Shown: one piece after another, positions 52,443 to 62,197 of the stretch
Layout of the letters: every line of letters begins with the position of its first letter
Numbering within the stretch: the stretch's first letter is position 1
DNA from: Maribellus maritimus
GTDB taxonomy: Bacteria; Bacteroidota; Bacteroidia; Bacteroidales; Prolixibacteraceae
Assembly (NCBI RefSeq): GCF_022267315.1
Contig: NZ_JAIKLE010000005.1
Location: forward strand, 186,001 to 250,000
Length of the DNA stretch: 64,000 bases
Reading direction: 5' to 3'
The notes under the pieces: generated by a model
What the model saw: the letters and a program-made list of their open reading frames with translations, nothing else
What the model was told of the DNA's origin: nothing
The model's database searches: none
Position numbers and translations under genes: made by a program

Positions 52443-55400
52443 ATGAAAATGTGTAAACTGTTCGTTGGAATGATAATCAGCTTTTTTGTATTGGCCACAA
52501 ATTCGGCATTTGCCCAAGGTGGAGATCAGATTTTAGACGGGATTGGAGAAACGGGATTAATTTCCCGCTATACCTTCGAAGGGAATGCAAAAGATTGGTC
52601 CCGTAATAATTTACACGGCAGCATTCATGGCTCCGGTTTTAAATTTAATGATGATGAGATGCTTGGCAAAGTACTTTCTTTACCGGGAAATGGTGAAGTA
52701 TTTATTTCAATTCCGGGCGAGTCGGTAACAGGAGAGGAGTCATTGAGTATCACCGGATGGATTTACCTGCGTTCAGCAAAAAGCGGGCAGTTATTTTTCG
52801 ATTTTGGAAAAAACGACCAGGCGCATTTTTTTGCTGCTCCCACAGGAACAGCAGACAATGAAGGTTTTCAAACCCAAATCATCGCTAACGCTAAAAGATA
52901 TGCTGTAAATTCATCGGCAATTGAAGTTAATCGTTGGAATCATTTAGCCATTGTTTTTAATGCTCCATCCAAAACTTTGAGTACTTATATAAATGGAGAG
53001 CTGGCTGGTGAGTCAAAAGATGTTGAGGTCGAGCTGGAAAAACTATTCGATAACGATTCAGGTAAAAATAATAAACTTTACATTGGTAAATCGCTGGTGG
53101 CATCTGACAATACGTCTTTAAATGCCAAACTTTACGATTTCCGGATTTACAGAATTCCTTTAAGTGAGGGACAAATCTCCGGGATTCGTTTTAATCCTTT
53201 CAGGGATAGAGAAGGAGTTGCCAGAAGAAGAGAAAGACCAGACCCTGATCTTCCTACATTTCCCGAAACAACCCCCCAGTTGTATAATGCATATTTAACA
53301 AATGTCCCCGATATTCAGGTAGAAACGGTAGTGGGATATCTTCCCAATCTGCCTCGTTATGTAAAGGGAGAGTACAGTAATAAAACTGAAGGACCAGATG
53401 TCAGAGTACTTTGGCCTGCACCAGAAAACAACAATCAGGTACTTACCGCCGGCACCTACACCATAACAGGAAAAGTTGCCGGAACAAATATAAATCCCAA
53501 GGCAATAATCACGGTAAAAGAAACAAAGGCACCTGCTACCCCGAATCGTAAACTGGAAGCTTTTAACCTGGATCAGGTTGTATTAAACACCGATCCTCAT
53601 CACCACGAAACAAAATTTATAGAGAACCGGGATAAATTTTTAAACGGTCTTGCTGAAACAAATCCGGACAATTTCCTTTATATGTTTCGCAATGCCTTTG
53701 GACAAGAACAGCCTGCCGGAGCAAATCCATTAGGCGGATGGGATAGCCAGGAGACAAAATTACGTGGTCATGCCACAGGCCATTATCTTAGTGCCATCGC
53801 TCAGGCTTATGCAAGTACCGGTTATGATGCCTCGCTCCAGGCTAATTTCGCCAACAAAATGGAATATATGGTGAATACGCTATATGAATTGTCGCAAATG
53901 TCGGGGCAGCCCAAAGCAACAGGAGGAGAAAGCGTGTCAGACCCATTGGCAGTGCCGCCCGGCCCGGGTAAATCTGGCTTTGATTCAAATCTGAGTACAG
54001 AAAAAATCAGAACTGATTACTGGAATTGGGGTAAAGGTTTTATTAGTGCCTATCCGCCAGACCAGTTTATTATGTTGGAAAATGGGGCAAGCTATGGAAC
54101 CGATAGTACTAAAATTTGGGCGCCCTATTATACGCTGCATAAAATCCTAGCCGGCTTAATGGATATTTATGAAGTTGGTGGCAATGAAAAAGCTTTGGAA
54201 ATCGTAAAGGGTATGGGTGACTGGGTCTATACCCGCCTGAGTCAGGTGCCAACCCAAACACTTATAAGCATGTGGAACAGATACATTGCCGGAGAATTTG
54301 GAGGAATGAACGAAGCAATGGCAAGACTATACCGGCTGACCAACGAACCTCGTTACCTGAAAGCGGCGCAATTATTTGACAATATCAGGGTGTTTTTTGG
54401 TGACGCCGAACACTCTCACGGACTGGCTAAAAATGTGGACATGTTCCGTGGGTTACATGCCAACCAGCACATCCCGCAAATTATGGGGGCGCTTGAAATC
54501 TATCGCGATTCTGATTCACCGGAGTATTATCATATAGCCGATAATTTCTGGAATATGGCTACAAACGATTATATGTACAGTATTGGAGGAGTTGCAGGGG
54601 CACGTAATCCTTCTAATGCGGAATGTTTCACCGGTCAACCCGCAACACTCTACGAAAATGGCTTTTCTGCCGGAGGCCAGAATGAAACCTGTGCTACTTA
54701 TAATATGCTCAAATTAACCCGTAACCTTTTTCTCTTTGATCAGAGAGCCGAGTTAATGGACTACTATGAACGTGGACTTTACAACCATATTCTTGCCTCT
54801 GTAGCTGAGGACAGCCCGGCAAATACCTACCATGTGCCACTAAGGCCAGGTTCTGTAAAACGATTTGGGAACGCTGACATGGACGGCTTCTCCTGCTGCA
54901 ACGGCACTGCCCTTGAGAGTAGTACAAAACTTCAGAACTCAATTTATTTCAAAAGTGCAGATGACCAGGCTTTATATGTAAATCTTTACGTACCTTCAAC
55001 ATTAAACTGGACGAAAAAAAATATAACTGTAACACAAACAACTGCTTTTCCAAAAGAAGACCACACCCAATTAATCATTAATGGTAGCGGCAATTTTGAT
55101 CTTAATGTTCGTGTGCCGCACTGGGCAACAAAAGGATTTTTTGTGAAAATAAACGGGAAAGATGAAAAAAATGAAGCAACTCCGGGAAGCTATCTTACAT
55201 TAAGCCGTAAATGGAAAGACGGAGATACAGTTGAGTTGAGTATGCCATTTGAGTTTCATTTGGAACCCGTCATGGACCAGCAAAATATTGCCAGTCTATT
55301 TTACGGACCGATTTTACTTGCCGCACAGGAAGATGAGCCAAGAAAAGAATGGCGGAAAATAACACTGGATGCAAAAGACATAGGTAAATCGATATCAGGC

Positions 55401-55502
55401 GATGCAGAGCAACTGCAATTTACCATCGACGGTGTTGTTTTTAAACCTTTTTATGAAACATATGGTCGGCATTCGGTTTATCTGGATGTTACTTTAAAAT
55501 AG
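52443..55502 (+). CDS. LamG-Ig-GH127 beta-L-arabinofuranosidase
   Basis: A 1019-aa exported enzyme. A signal peptide (cleaved near AFAQ) is followed by a LamG/concanavalin-like domain (about 40-250), a bacterial Ig-like domain (about 280-365, LPNLPRYVKGEY, then TYTITGKVAG), and a GH127 catalytic domain (about 370-1019). Zinc-site residues expected from the Bifidobacterium HypBA1 enzyme are visible: Glu748 and Cys750 (NETCATYN) and the Cys818-Cys819 pair (SCCNGT), Cys818 being the likely nucleophile. Glu727 in NAECFTG may be the acid/base. It hydrolyses terminal beta-L-arabinofuranosyl units. No SusC/SusD is nearby. Confidence 0.9.
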   Translation: MKMCKLFVGMIISFFVLATNSAFAQGGDQILDGIGETGLISRYTFEGNAKDWSRNNLHGSIHGSGFKFNDDEMLGKVLSLPGNGEVFISIPGESVTGEESLSITGWIYLRSAKSGQLFFDFGKNDQAHFFAAPTGTADNEGFQTQIIANAKRYAVNSSAIEVNRWNHLAIVFNAPSKTLSTYINGELAGESKDVEVELEKLFDNDSGKNNKLYIGKSLVASDNTSLNAKLYDFRIYRIPLSEGQISGIRFNPFRDREGVARRRERPDPDLPTFPETTPQLYNAYLTNVPDIQVETVVGYLPNLPRYVKGEYSNKTEGPDVRVLWPAPENNNQVLTAGTYTITGKVAGTNINPKAIITVKETKAPATPNRKLEAFNLDQVVLNTDPHHHETKFIENRDKFLNGLAETNPDNFLYMFRNAFGQEQPAGANPLGGWDSQETKLRGHATGHYLSAIAQAYASTGYDASLQANFANKMEYMVNTLYELSQMSGQPKATGGESVSDPLAVPPGPGKSGFDSNLSTEKIRTDYWNWGKGFISAYPPDQFIMLENGASYGTDSTKIWAPYYTLHKILAGLMDIYEVGGNEKALEIVKGMGDWVYTRLSQVPTQTLISMWNRYIAGEFGGMNEAMARLYRLTNEPRYLKAAQLFDNIRVFFGDAEHSHGLAKNVDMFRGLHANQHIPQIMGALEIYRDSDSPEYYHIADNFWNMATNDYMYSIGGVAGARNPSNAECFTGQPATLYENGFSAGGQNETCATYNMLKLTRNLFLFDQRAELMDYYERGLYNHILASVAEDSPANTYHVPLRPGSVKRFGNADMDGFSCCNGTALESSTKLQNSIYFKSADDQALYVNLYVPSTLNWTKKNITVTQTTAFPKEDHTQLIINGSGNFDLNVRVPHWATKGFFVKINGKDEKNEATPGSYLTLSRKWKDGDTVELSMPFEFHLEPVMDQQNIASLFYGPILLAAQEDEPRKEWRKITLDAKDIGKSISGDAEQLQFTIDGVVFKPFYETYGRHSVYLDVTLK

Positions 55503-55511
55503 CAAAACATA

Positions 55512-56147
55512 ATGAAAACCATCGACATCAAAAACTGGAACAGAAAAGAACATTTTCTGTTCTTTAGTCGGATGGATTATCCTCAATATAACATTTGTAT
55601 GGATATTGATGTAACCAACTTTCTGGCTTTTATAAAAGCCAGAAGGTTATCCTTTTATTATTCAATGATTTATGTTACATCAACTGCTTTGAACAGGATA
55701 AAAAACTTCAGATACCGGATAAGAGACGGTAAAGTTGTTTTGCACGATCAGATACATCCTTCATTCACCGATATGGATGAAGATAAAAACGCCGAGTTGT
55801 TTAAATTCGTCACACTCGATTTGCAGGGTGATATTGAAACATTTGAAAAAAAAGCAAAAGAGGCGAACAAAAACCAAACGGAGTATTTTGAATTTGAAAA
55901 ACTGGCCGGCCGGGATGATTTAATCTTTATTACCTGTATCCCGTGGATTTCCTTTACACATATTTCGCATACAATTTCCTTAAACAAAAACGATTCTGTC
56001 CCAAGAATTTCCTGGGGAAAATATTTTAAACGCGACGGAAAAGTTTGGTTGCCATTTTCTGTTCAGGTAAACCACGCTCTTGTTGACGGCTTGCATATCG
56101 GAAAATATATTGATGAATTGCAGCAATATATAGACAACTTAAAATAG
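55512..56147 (+). CDS. Chloramphenicol acetyltransferase-like acyltransferase
   Basis: A 211-aa protein of the type A CAT fold. The catalytic motif HALVDG (His188, Asp192) and the segment FTHISHTIS match the family, as does the N-terminal WNRKEHFLFF. It could acetylate chloramphenicol, but many chromosomal Bacteroidota homologues are xenobiotic-type acyltransferases of unknown substrate. It starts 10 bases after the GH127 stop, so the two are likely one transcript. The Crp/Fnr gene follows. Confidence 0.88.
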   Translation: MKTIDIKNWNRKEHFLFFSRMDYPQYNICMDIDVTNFLAFIKARRLSFYYSMIYVTSTALNRIKNFRYRIRDGKVVLHDQIHPSFTDMDEDKNAELFKFVTLDLQGDIETFEKKAKEANKNQTEYFEFEKLAGRDDLIFITCIPWISFTHISHTISLNKNDSVPRISWGKYFKRDGKVWLPFSVQVNHALVDGLHIGKYIDELQQYIDNLK

Positions 56148-56214
56148 TGTTTTGCGGAATATAAAACAAACTTAAGCGGTGAACCTTGGTCAAACAAATT
56201 TGTATCTTGCAAGA

Positions 56215-56787
56215 ATGACCGACAATTTCATCGAATATCTGAAAAACTACATTCCTCTTGATAAAGAAGATATTTCAAAATTGTATACTTTTTCTGAAAA
56301 AAAAGTGTATGAAAAAAATGAAATGATTTTTTGTGAAGGTAAGATTTCTCACGACATATATTTTGTAGTAAAAGGCTGTGTACGGCTTTTTTATAATGTG
56401 CACGGGAAAGACCGTACAGCGTTTTTCTATACCGAAGGCCAGTTTATTTGCGCAGGCGAAAGCTACACCTTTCAGGTTCCTGCAAAAGAAAACTTTCAGG
56501 CCATTGAAGAGACTACGCTTATGATATTTAGTCGAAAAAATACAGATAAACTACTGGAAATTTCCCCGAAATTTGAGTTAATTGCACGGATAGCAACCGA
56601 AAATGAGTTGATAAGCTGTCAAAAAATTATTGCATCTTTTGTTACTCAATCTGCTGAAGAAAGATACAAGGAACTGCTAAACAACAACGGGAAGCTGTTT
56701 CAAAGGGTTCCCCAGCAGTATATCGCGTCGTTTCTGGGTGTATCTCCTGAAACGCTCAGCAGAATAAAAAAAAGAGTGCTGGGCTAA
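56215..56787 (+). CDS. Crp/Fnr family transcriptional regulator
   Basis: The ATG at 56215 (MTDNFIEYL) is preferred to a GTG 36 bases upstream because it matches the family N-terminus. It is a 190-aa protein with a cNMP-binding-like roll (VYEKNEMIFCEGKISHDIYF) and a C-terminal HTH (QYIASFLGVSPETLSRIKKR). This small type without FNR cysteines is widespread in Bacteroidota, often beside oxidoreductase or acyltransferase genes. It lies 68 bases after the CAT-like gene, on the same strand as GH127 and the following SDR gene. Confidence 0.88.
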   Translation: MTDNFIEYLKNYIPLDKEDISKLYTFSEKKVYEKNEMIFCEGKISHDIYFVVKGCVRLFYNVHGKDRTAFFYTEGQFICAGESYTFQVPAKENFQAIEETTLMIFSRKNTDKLLEISPKFELIARIATENELISCQKIIASFVTQSAEERYKELLNNNGKLFQRVPQQYIASFLGVSPETLSRIKKRVLG

Positions 56788-56845
56788 TTCTTGACGAAGG
56801 TCAAGAAGATCTGTAAAAGACTAAATTACCTTTGTTAAAAAAACA

Positions 56846-57703
56846 ATGAAAACAGAAAAAGTATTGATAGCCGGTGCAACGGGGTATTTGGGAAGACACA
56901 TTACCAAACAAATAGTACACTCGGAATACGATTCCCGGCTGATAGTTCGCGACCTGAAAAAATCAGGATTTGATTTATCTGTTTATGATGTAGTTGAAGC
57001 AGAAGTAACAAAACCGGAAACCTTCAAAAACATTTTTAACGGTGTCGATTATGTTATCAGCACCGTAGGCATAACACGGCAGAAGGACGGGTTGACATAT
57101 ATGGATGTAGATTACCAGGCCAACGTAAATTTAATTGACGCTGCCAGGGCCGGCGGGGTCAAAAAATTCATTTATGTTTCTGTGCTTAACGGGCAGAAAC
57201 TTCGCCACCTGAAAATTGGCGAAGCAAAAGAAAAACTGGTTGATTACCTGAAAAATTCAGGGATGGATTATTCAGTTATTCGCCCCAATGGTTTCTTTTC
57301 TGACATGGCTGATTTTTTAAAAATGGCAAAAAGCGGAAAAGTTTATCTTTTTGGCGACGGGAAGTTAAAACTCAATCCGATTCATGGCGACGACCTGGCA
57401 GAAGTTTGTATTAATGCCCTCCGCTCAACAGAAAAAGAAATTAATGTTGGAGGCCCTGATATCCTAAGCCAGAATGAAATTGCAGAACTTGCTCTGAAAG
57501 CCTGTTCAAAACCAGTAAAAATAGTACATTTGCCCGACTGGATAAGAAAAGTTACACTTTGGACAGTGAGAACATTTACGTCATCAAAAACATATGGCCC
57601 CATCGAATTTTTTCTTTCAACAATGGTTATGGAAATGGTGGCTCCCCGATACGGAACTAAAAAACTGGAAGATTTTTTTACTAAAAAAGTGAAAGATCAA
57701 TAA
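56846..57703 (+). CDS. Atypical SDR / NmrA-like NAD(P)-binding protein
   Basis: A 285-aa Rossmann protein with GATGYLG at residues 10-16 and the NmrA/atypical-SDR layout (FIYVSVLNGQ, YSVIRPNGFFSDM, then NVGGPDILSQNEIAELAL). The Tyr-x3-Lys catalytic pair of classical SDRs is absent, so it may bind cofactor as a sensor or act as a reductase with other residues. It follows the second Crp/Fnr regulator by 58 bases and may be its target. Confidence 0.82.
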   Translation: MKTEKVLIAGATGYLGRHITKQIVHSEYDSRLIVRDLKKSGFDLSVYDVVEAEVTKPETFKNIFNGVDYVISTVGITRQKDGLTYMDVDYQANVNLIDAARAGGVKKFIYVSVLNGQKLRHLKIGEAKEKLVDYLKNSGMDYSVIRPNGFFSDMADFLKMAKSGKVYLFGDGKLKLNPIHGDDLAEVCINALRSTEKEINVGGPDILSQNEIAELALKACSKPVKIVHLPDWIRKVTLWTVRTFTSSKTYGPIEFFLSTMVMEMVAPRYGTKKLEDFFTKKVKDQ

Positions 57704-57903
57704 CCTTTAACCGAAGAACTTCCATTAGTACGACTACAATATCTTTTTATGTGAATTTTGGCTCCCGGCTTTCTCCTGAAAAAAAACAAACAAACTGAGT
57801 GATGAAAATTTCAACTGAAATAATTTCAGACAAAAAAGTTTTAAATTACCGGCGAGTCGGTTTATTTTATTATCTTACTAGAAACAAACAAAAGGATTGT
57901 ATT

Positions 57904-58275
57904 ATGAAATTAGGAGCGTTTTCTGTGAGTCTGAATGTGAAAGACATCAAAGTTTCAAAACAATTTTATGAAAACCTGGGATTCTCCGTTTTTGCAGGAG
58001 ATGTAACACAAAATTACCTCATTATGAAAAATGAAAATTCATTGATTGGCTTATTCCAGGGAATGTTTGAAAATAATATCCTGACGTTCAATCCCGGCTG
58101 GGACGAGAATGCCAACACGCTCAAAAATTTTGACGATGTGCGTAACATTCAGAAAGATTTAAAAAGTAAAGGTATTAAACTGGAACGTGAAGCCGATAAA
58201 AACACCAGTGGTCCGGAAAATATCGTTTTATTTGATCCGGATGGTAATGCGATTCTGATTGACCAACATGTGTAA
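57904..58275 (+). CDS. VOC superfamily (glyoxalase/dioxygenase fold) protein
   Basis: The start is set at ATG 57904 (MKLGAFSVSLNVKDI), the standard VOC opening; the frame continues upstream but the extra 35 residues do not fit. The 123-aa, single-domain protein ends GPENIVLFDPDGNAILIDQH. It may bind a metal or small antibiotic-like ligand; no specific enzyme can be named. Last gene of the plus-strand cluster, followed by a terminator facing the flavodiiron gene. Confidence 0.8.
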   Translation: MKLGAFSVSLNVKDIKVSKQFYENLGFSVFAGDVTQNYLIMKNENSLIGLFQGMFENNILTFNPGWDENANTLKNFDDVRNIQKDLKSKGIKLEREADKNTSGPENIVLFDPDGNAILIDQHV

Positions 58276-58283
58276 AACAAAAA

Positions 58284-58305
58284 CGCCTCCGAAAAACCGG
58301 AAGCG
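58284..58305 (-). terminator. Terminator of the flavodiiron gene
   Basis: An 8-bp stem with one C-A mismatch (CGCCTCCG/CGGAAGCG) and a 6-base loop; read on the minus strand it is followed by a T-rich tract. It lies between convergent genes. Confidence 0.6.
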
Positions 58306-58329
58306 CTCTGTTCTTTTATGTGGTGAAGT

Positions 58330-59523
58330 CTAATTTTCTACGAGTAATTTGTCAGCCATGGCGTTAGCCAGTTTTACCAATTCTGCTTTTTTATCGGTCT
58401 TTAATGCCCCCATTTCTTCAATTGGGTCATACACCATTTCCCATTTTATTTTTTCTGCAAATAATTTTAGATTTTTTACACCTCCGCCATTCCAGGAATA
58501 GTTTCCAAAAACTCCAAGGTAGTGGTCTTTGGGTGCCATATGTTCGATGGTAGAAAGCAAAATTTCAACATTCGGGAACAGTGAATTATTGTAAGCCGGG
58601 CTTCCGACAATAAATCCTTTATATTTGAAAATGTCGTTAATTATATATGAAGAGTGGGTTTTTGAGGCATCGTAAACCCGAATGTTTTTGATACCGCGAA
58701 CTGCCAGCTGACGTGCAATTACTTCTGCCATCCGCTGGGTATTTCCATACATCGAGCCATAAACGATAACCACGCCGCAATCCAAATCATACGAGCTCCA
58801 TTTGTTATAACGTGTAAGCACCCAATCCAAATCACTTCGCCAAACAGGCCCGTGTGTAGCGGCAATCATTTTTATATCAAGCGGAGCCAATTTTTTTATG
58901 GCGCGCTGGGTATGCGGACAATATTTCCCAACAATATTGGTGAAATAACGCATAACTTCCACTTCATAGAAATCGAGGTTTATCTCATCATCAAAAATAC
59001 CACCATCCAGTGTTCCATAGCTACCAAACGCATCACCCGAGAATACAATTTTGGAAGTTTCCTCGTATGTAACCATGGTTTCGGGCCAATGAACCATTGG
59101 AATCATTTGGAATTGCAACTTGTGTTTTCCCAAATCAATTTTATAATCATCATACACTTCCACCACATTTTTAGGTGTCAGGTAAAAACTTTCTACAAAA
59201 CCAAACGTCTTTTTATTTCCTACTAATTTAATATCCGGATACTTCTGAATAATACTTTTTAATGCACCCGAGTGGTCGGGTTCCATGTGGTTTATGATTA
59301 AATAATCAATGGCGCGATCTCCGATAATTTCTTCAATTTCATCCAAATACTCATCAATAAACGAGCGCTCAACCGTATCGACAAGTGCAATTTTTTCGTC
59401 AACAATTAAATAGGAGTTATATGAAATTCCATGCGGAATAGGCCAAATATTTTCAAAAAGATGGGTACGACGATCGTTAAACCCCAAAAAATAAATGTCT
59501 TCCGTAAGATTTACCTGTTGCAT
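58330..59523 (-). CDS. FprA-type flavodiiron protein
   Basis: A 397-aa A-type flavoprotein. The diiron site is complete and at the same spacing as Desulfovibrio ROO: His79-x-Glu81-x-Asp83-His84 (NHMEPDHSG), His145 (VHWPE), Asp164 (GDAFGS), His224 (ATHGPVW). The C-terminal flavodoxin domain binds FMN (VYGSMYGNTQ). It reduces O2 to water and/or NO to N2O with electrons from rubredoxin or NADH reductases. The partner is not in the window. It protects anaerobic metabolism against oxygen, in keeping with Rex and SodC nearby. Confidence 0.95.
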   Translation of the reverse strand: MQQVNLTEDIYFLGFNDRRTHLFENIWPIPHGISYNSYLIVDEKIALVDTVERSFIDEYLDEIEEIIGDRAIDYLIINHMEPDHSGALKSIIQKYPDIKLVGNKKTFGFVESFYLTPKNVVEVYDDYKIDLGKHKLQFQMIPMVHWPETMVTYEETSKIVFSGDAFGSYGTLDGGIFDDEINLDFYEVEVMRYFTNIVGKYCPHTQRAIKKLAPLDIKMIAATHGPVWRSDLDWVLTRYNKWSSYDLDCGVVIVYGSMYGNTQRMAEVIARQLAVRGIKNIRVYDASKTHSSYIINDIFKYKGFIVGSPAYNNSLFPNVEILLSTIEHMAPKDHYLGVFGNYSWNGGGVKNLKLFAEKIKWEMVYDPIEEMGALKTDKKAELVKLANAMADKLLVEN

Positions 59524-59671
59524 AATTCTGATGGTTTAAATTCAACTGTTTTGGCGCGAATTTAATCATTTTGAACCGAAAGCAATACATTCGCAAAAAC
59601 CAGAAAGAGAATTAAAAACTATTAGATAATACAAAATCAGAAGCGGTTCGGAGCGATTTATAAAAATATCG

Positions 59672-59679
59672 TATTTTTG
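59672..59679 (+). promoter_or_regulatory. Putative -7 element for mltG
   Basis: TATTTTTG matches TAnnTTTG, 28 bases before the mltG ATG. A weak TTCG lies 21 bases upstream as a possible -33. Confidence 0.45.
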
Positions 59680-59707
59680 AAACGCAGATTTTGTAAAAAC
59701 AACAAGG

Positions 59708-60769
59708 ATGACCATTGACCAGAAAAACAAAATTATGATGTTCCCAAAAATAGGGAAGTTTATTATCATCTTTTTTTCTATCGCATTTATTGTTGCCGGG
59801 GTACGTGCGTATCAACTCTACAGATATGTTTTTGAAGAAAACATAAAAAATGAATATGTGCTGATTAGTCCTGAAAATGCGACCTACGGGCAAGTTACCG
59901 ATAGCCTTATTACCAACGATATACTTATAAGTGTGAAAGCGTTTAAATGGGTGGCAAAAAAGAAAAATTACCCTATGACAATTAAGCCGGGCCGCTACCT
60001 TTTTGAAAAAGGGATGAACAGCAATGAGATTGTAAATATGCTTCGCGGGGGATTACAGAAACCTGTTGACGTAACTTTTAACAATGTACACTTTAAGGAA
60101 GATTTGGCTGGAAAAGTAAGCAAGTATATCCAGGCGGATTCTCTTTCAATTCTGAATCTTTTTTATGATGCCGAAAAGATTAAGGAATACGGGTTTTCAC
60201 CTGAAACTTTCCGGGCCATGTTTATTCCGAATACCTATGAGTTTTACTGGACCACTTCGGCAGACGAATTTGCCGACCGGATGAAACAGGAGTACGAGCG
60301 TTTTTGGAATGAAGAACGCCGGGCAAAAGCAGCAGAAATAAATCTGACTCCGGTGGAAGTAATAACACTTGCTTCCATTGTTCAATCCGAAACATCAAAA
60401 AAAGAAGAGTTACCGGTTATTGCCGGATTGTATATCAACCGCTTAAAACGCGGTCAGCTTTTGCAGGCCGATCCGACTGTAAAATACGCCGTTGGCGATT
60501 TTTCGCTAAAAAGAATACTAAACAGACACCTTGAAATTGAATCGCCTTACAATACTTATAAATATGTGGGCTTACCACCGGGCCCTATTAATTTTCCTGA
60601 AACCGCTACAATTGATGCTGTTTTAAATTACGAAAAACACAACTATATATACATGTGTGCCAAACCCGATTTTTCCGGATATCATAATTTTTCGGCCACA
60701 CTGGCACAACATAACCGGAACGCTGCTGCTTACAGGGCGTTTTTAAATGCCAATAAAATTTATCAGTAA
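59708..60769 (+). CDS. mltG: Endolytic murein transglycosylase MltG
   Basis: A 353-aa inner-membrane protein with one N-terminal transmembrane helix (about 15-33) and a YceG-type catalytic domain. The catalytic Glu228 lies in SIVQSETSKKEE, with LQADPTVKYA and YNTYKYVGLPPGPI as further family motifs. It cleaves nascent glycan strands and terminates their growth. It is convergent with murB, so two peptidoglycan genes share this junction. Confidence 0.94.
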   Translation: MTIDQKNKIMMFPKIGKFIIIFFSIAFIVAGVRAYQLYRYVFEENIKNEYVLISPENATYGQVTDSLITNDILISVKAFKWVAKKKNYPMTIKPGRYLFEKGMNSNEIVNMLRGGLQKPVDVTFNNVHFKEDLAGKVSKYIQADSLSILNLFYDAEKIKEYGFSPETFRAMFIPNTYEFYWTTSADEFADRMKQEYERFWNEERRAKAAEINLTPVEVITLASIVQSETSKKEELPVIAGLYINRLKRGQLLQADPTVKYAVGDFSLKRILNRHLEIESPYNTYKYVGLPPGPINFPETATIDAVLNYEKHNYIYMCAKPDFSGYHNFSATLAQHNRNAAAYRAFLNANKIYQ

Positions 60770-60835
60770 AAATATCTTTCCCTTTGGAAGCGGGAATTAA
60801 TTTGCGCGAATTTTCAATTTGAAACAAAAAGTATA

Positions 60836-61852
60836 TTAAATGCAGTTAACTTCTCTTTCAAGTTCGACTCCAAACTTATTAAAAACCGATTGTTTAATTT
60901 TTTCAGAAAGTTCATAAATCTGTTTCCCGGTAGCCTTCCCGTAATTTACCAAAACCAGGGCCTGCTTTTCATGCACACCAACATCTCCGTCACGAAAACC
61001 TTTCCAACCAGCCTTTTCAACCAGCCAACCGGCAGCTATTTTCACCTTACCATCTCCAGACCGGTATACCGGAATCTCGCCAAACTCTTTCTCAATGTTT
61101 TCAGCCTTTTCCACTTCAACAAGCGGATTTTTAAAGAAACTTCCTGCACTCCCCAATTCTTTCACATCGGGTAATTTTGACGAACGAATTTCGTCTACTG
61201 CCTTTTTAATGTTTTCCAGACTGATTGCCCCTTTCTCGGAAACTCGTGCTTCCAGGTTACTGTAGTCAAGCCTGAATTCAGGAAACTTATCCAGTTTAAA
61301 TACTACCGAGGTAATGATAAACCGGTTTTTTAGCCCTTGCTTAAAAATACTGTTACGATAAGAAAAACGGCATTCCTGGTTAGAATATTCAACTGTCTCG
61401 TTTTTTTCCAGATCGTATCCTTTTACTTTTTCGATAACTTCAGAGACTTCCTGCCCGTAGGCGCCAATATTTTGAACAGGAGCGGCCCCAACTGTTCCGG
61501 GAATAAGCGACAGATTTTCAACACCTCCCAACTGAGCATCGACACAATATTTTACAAACTCATCCCAAATTTCACCGGCACCAACCTCCATCCAAATATT
61601 TTGCCGGTCTTCGTTAATTGCATATACTCCGGGAATATTCGGGTGAATAACCAACCCGTCAAAATCTTCCAGAAATAAAATATTGCTCCCCTCTCCTATT
61701 ACCAGTATTTTTTCTTCTTTCCAGCTTTCGTTGGATTGCAGGAAAACGGATAAATCAGCAATTTCTGTAAATTCAAAAAAATACTTTGCTTTTGCTTCTA
61801 TGTTAAACGTGTTAAATGGCTGGAGAGAGTAATTTTCGAAAAACCGGATCAT
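60836..61852 (-). CDS. murB: UDP-N-acetylenolpyruvoylglucosamine reductase (MurB)
   Basis: A 338-aa type I MurB that follows MurA in UDP-MurNAc synthesis. FAD-binding segments are VIGEGSNILF and LSLIPGTVGAAPVQNIGAYG; the type I Tyr loop (SYRNSIFKQ) is present. The catalytic Ser (GSAGSFFKNP) and C-terminal Glu (LEREVN) are in place. It reduces the enolpyruvyl group with NADPH. It is not linked to murA here (about 20 kb away). Confidence 0.95.
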   Translation of the reverse strand: MIRFFENYSLQPFNTFNIEAKAKYFFEFTEIADLSVFLQSNESWKEEKILVIGEGSNILFLEDFDGLVIHPNIPGVYAINEDRQNIWMEVGAGEIWDEFVKYCVDAQLGGVENLSLIPGTVGAAPVQNIGAYGQEVSEVIEKVKGYDLEKNETVEYSNQECRFSYRNSIFKQGLKNRFIITSVVFKLDKFPEFRLDYSNLEARVSEKGAISLENIKKAVDEIRSSKLPDVKELGSAGSFFKNPLVEVEKAENIEKEFGEIPVYRSGDGKVKIAAGWLVEKAGWKGFRDGDVGVHEKQALVLVNYGKATGKQIYELSEKIKQSVFNKFGVELEREVNCI

Positions 61853-62197
61853 TGACTTTTTTTTTGTAAAGATAATTTTAATTGTTAAAATCCTCTGCTG
61901 AGCGTCCTATTTCTAGCGGTGATGAAACCATTATCGTAAAAAAAACTACAGTCATTCAACCGGCAATACCGATTCGCTTCAAAAGTGCCGCACATTGCCA
62001 CTTTGCGCCATATATTTTTTTCTATCGGTATTACAAGCATTGTAATTTTTTTAATTTGCTACGCAGCAGTAAATAATACAGACGGTATAAGAAAACAAAA
62101 TTTATTTTATTACACATAAGTTCCTTTTGCTTCCATAAAAAAGAATTCTTTTGTATTTTCACCGGGTATCCTAACATTCTAATTTCATTTCAATTTT
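61853..62197. other. Gene-free region between murB and a small exported protein
   Basis: Contains a 64-codon frame at 61882-62076 of unlikely composition, not called. A 6-bp inverted repeat AAAGTG/CACTTT near 61980-62003 is the only visible structure. It must hold the divergent promoters. Confidence 0.4.
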
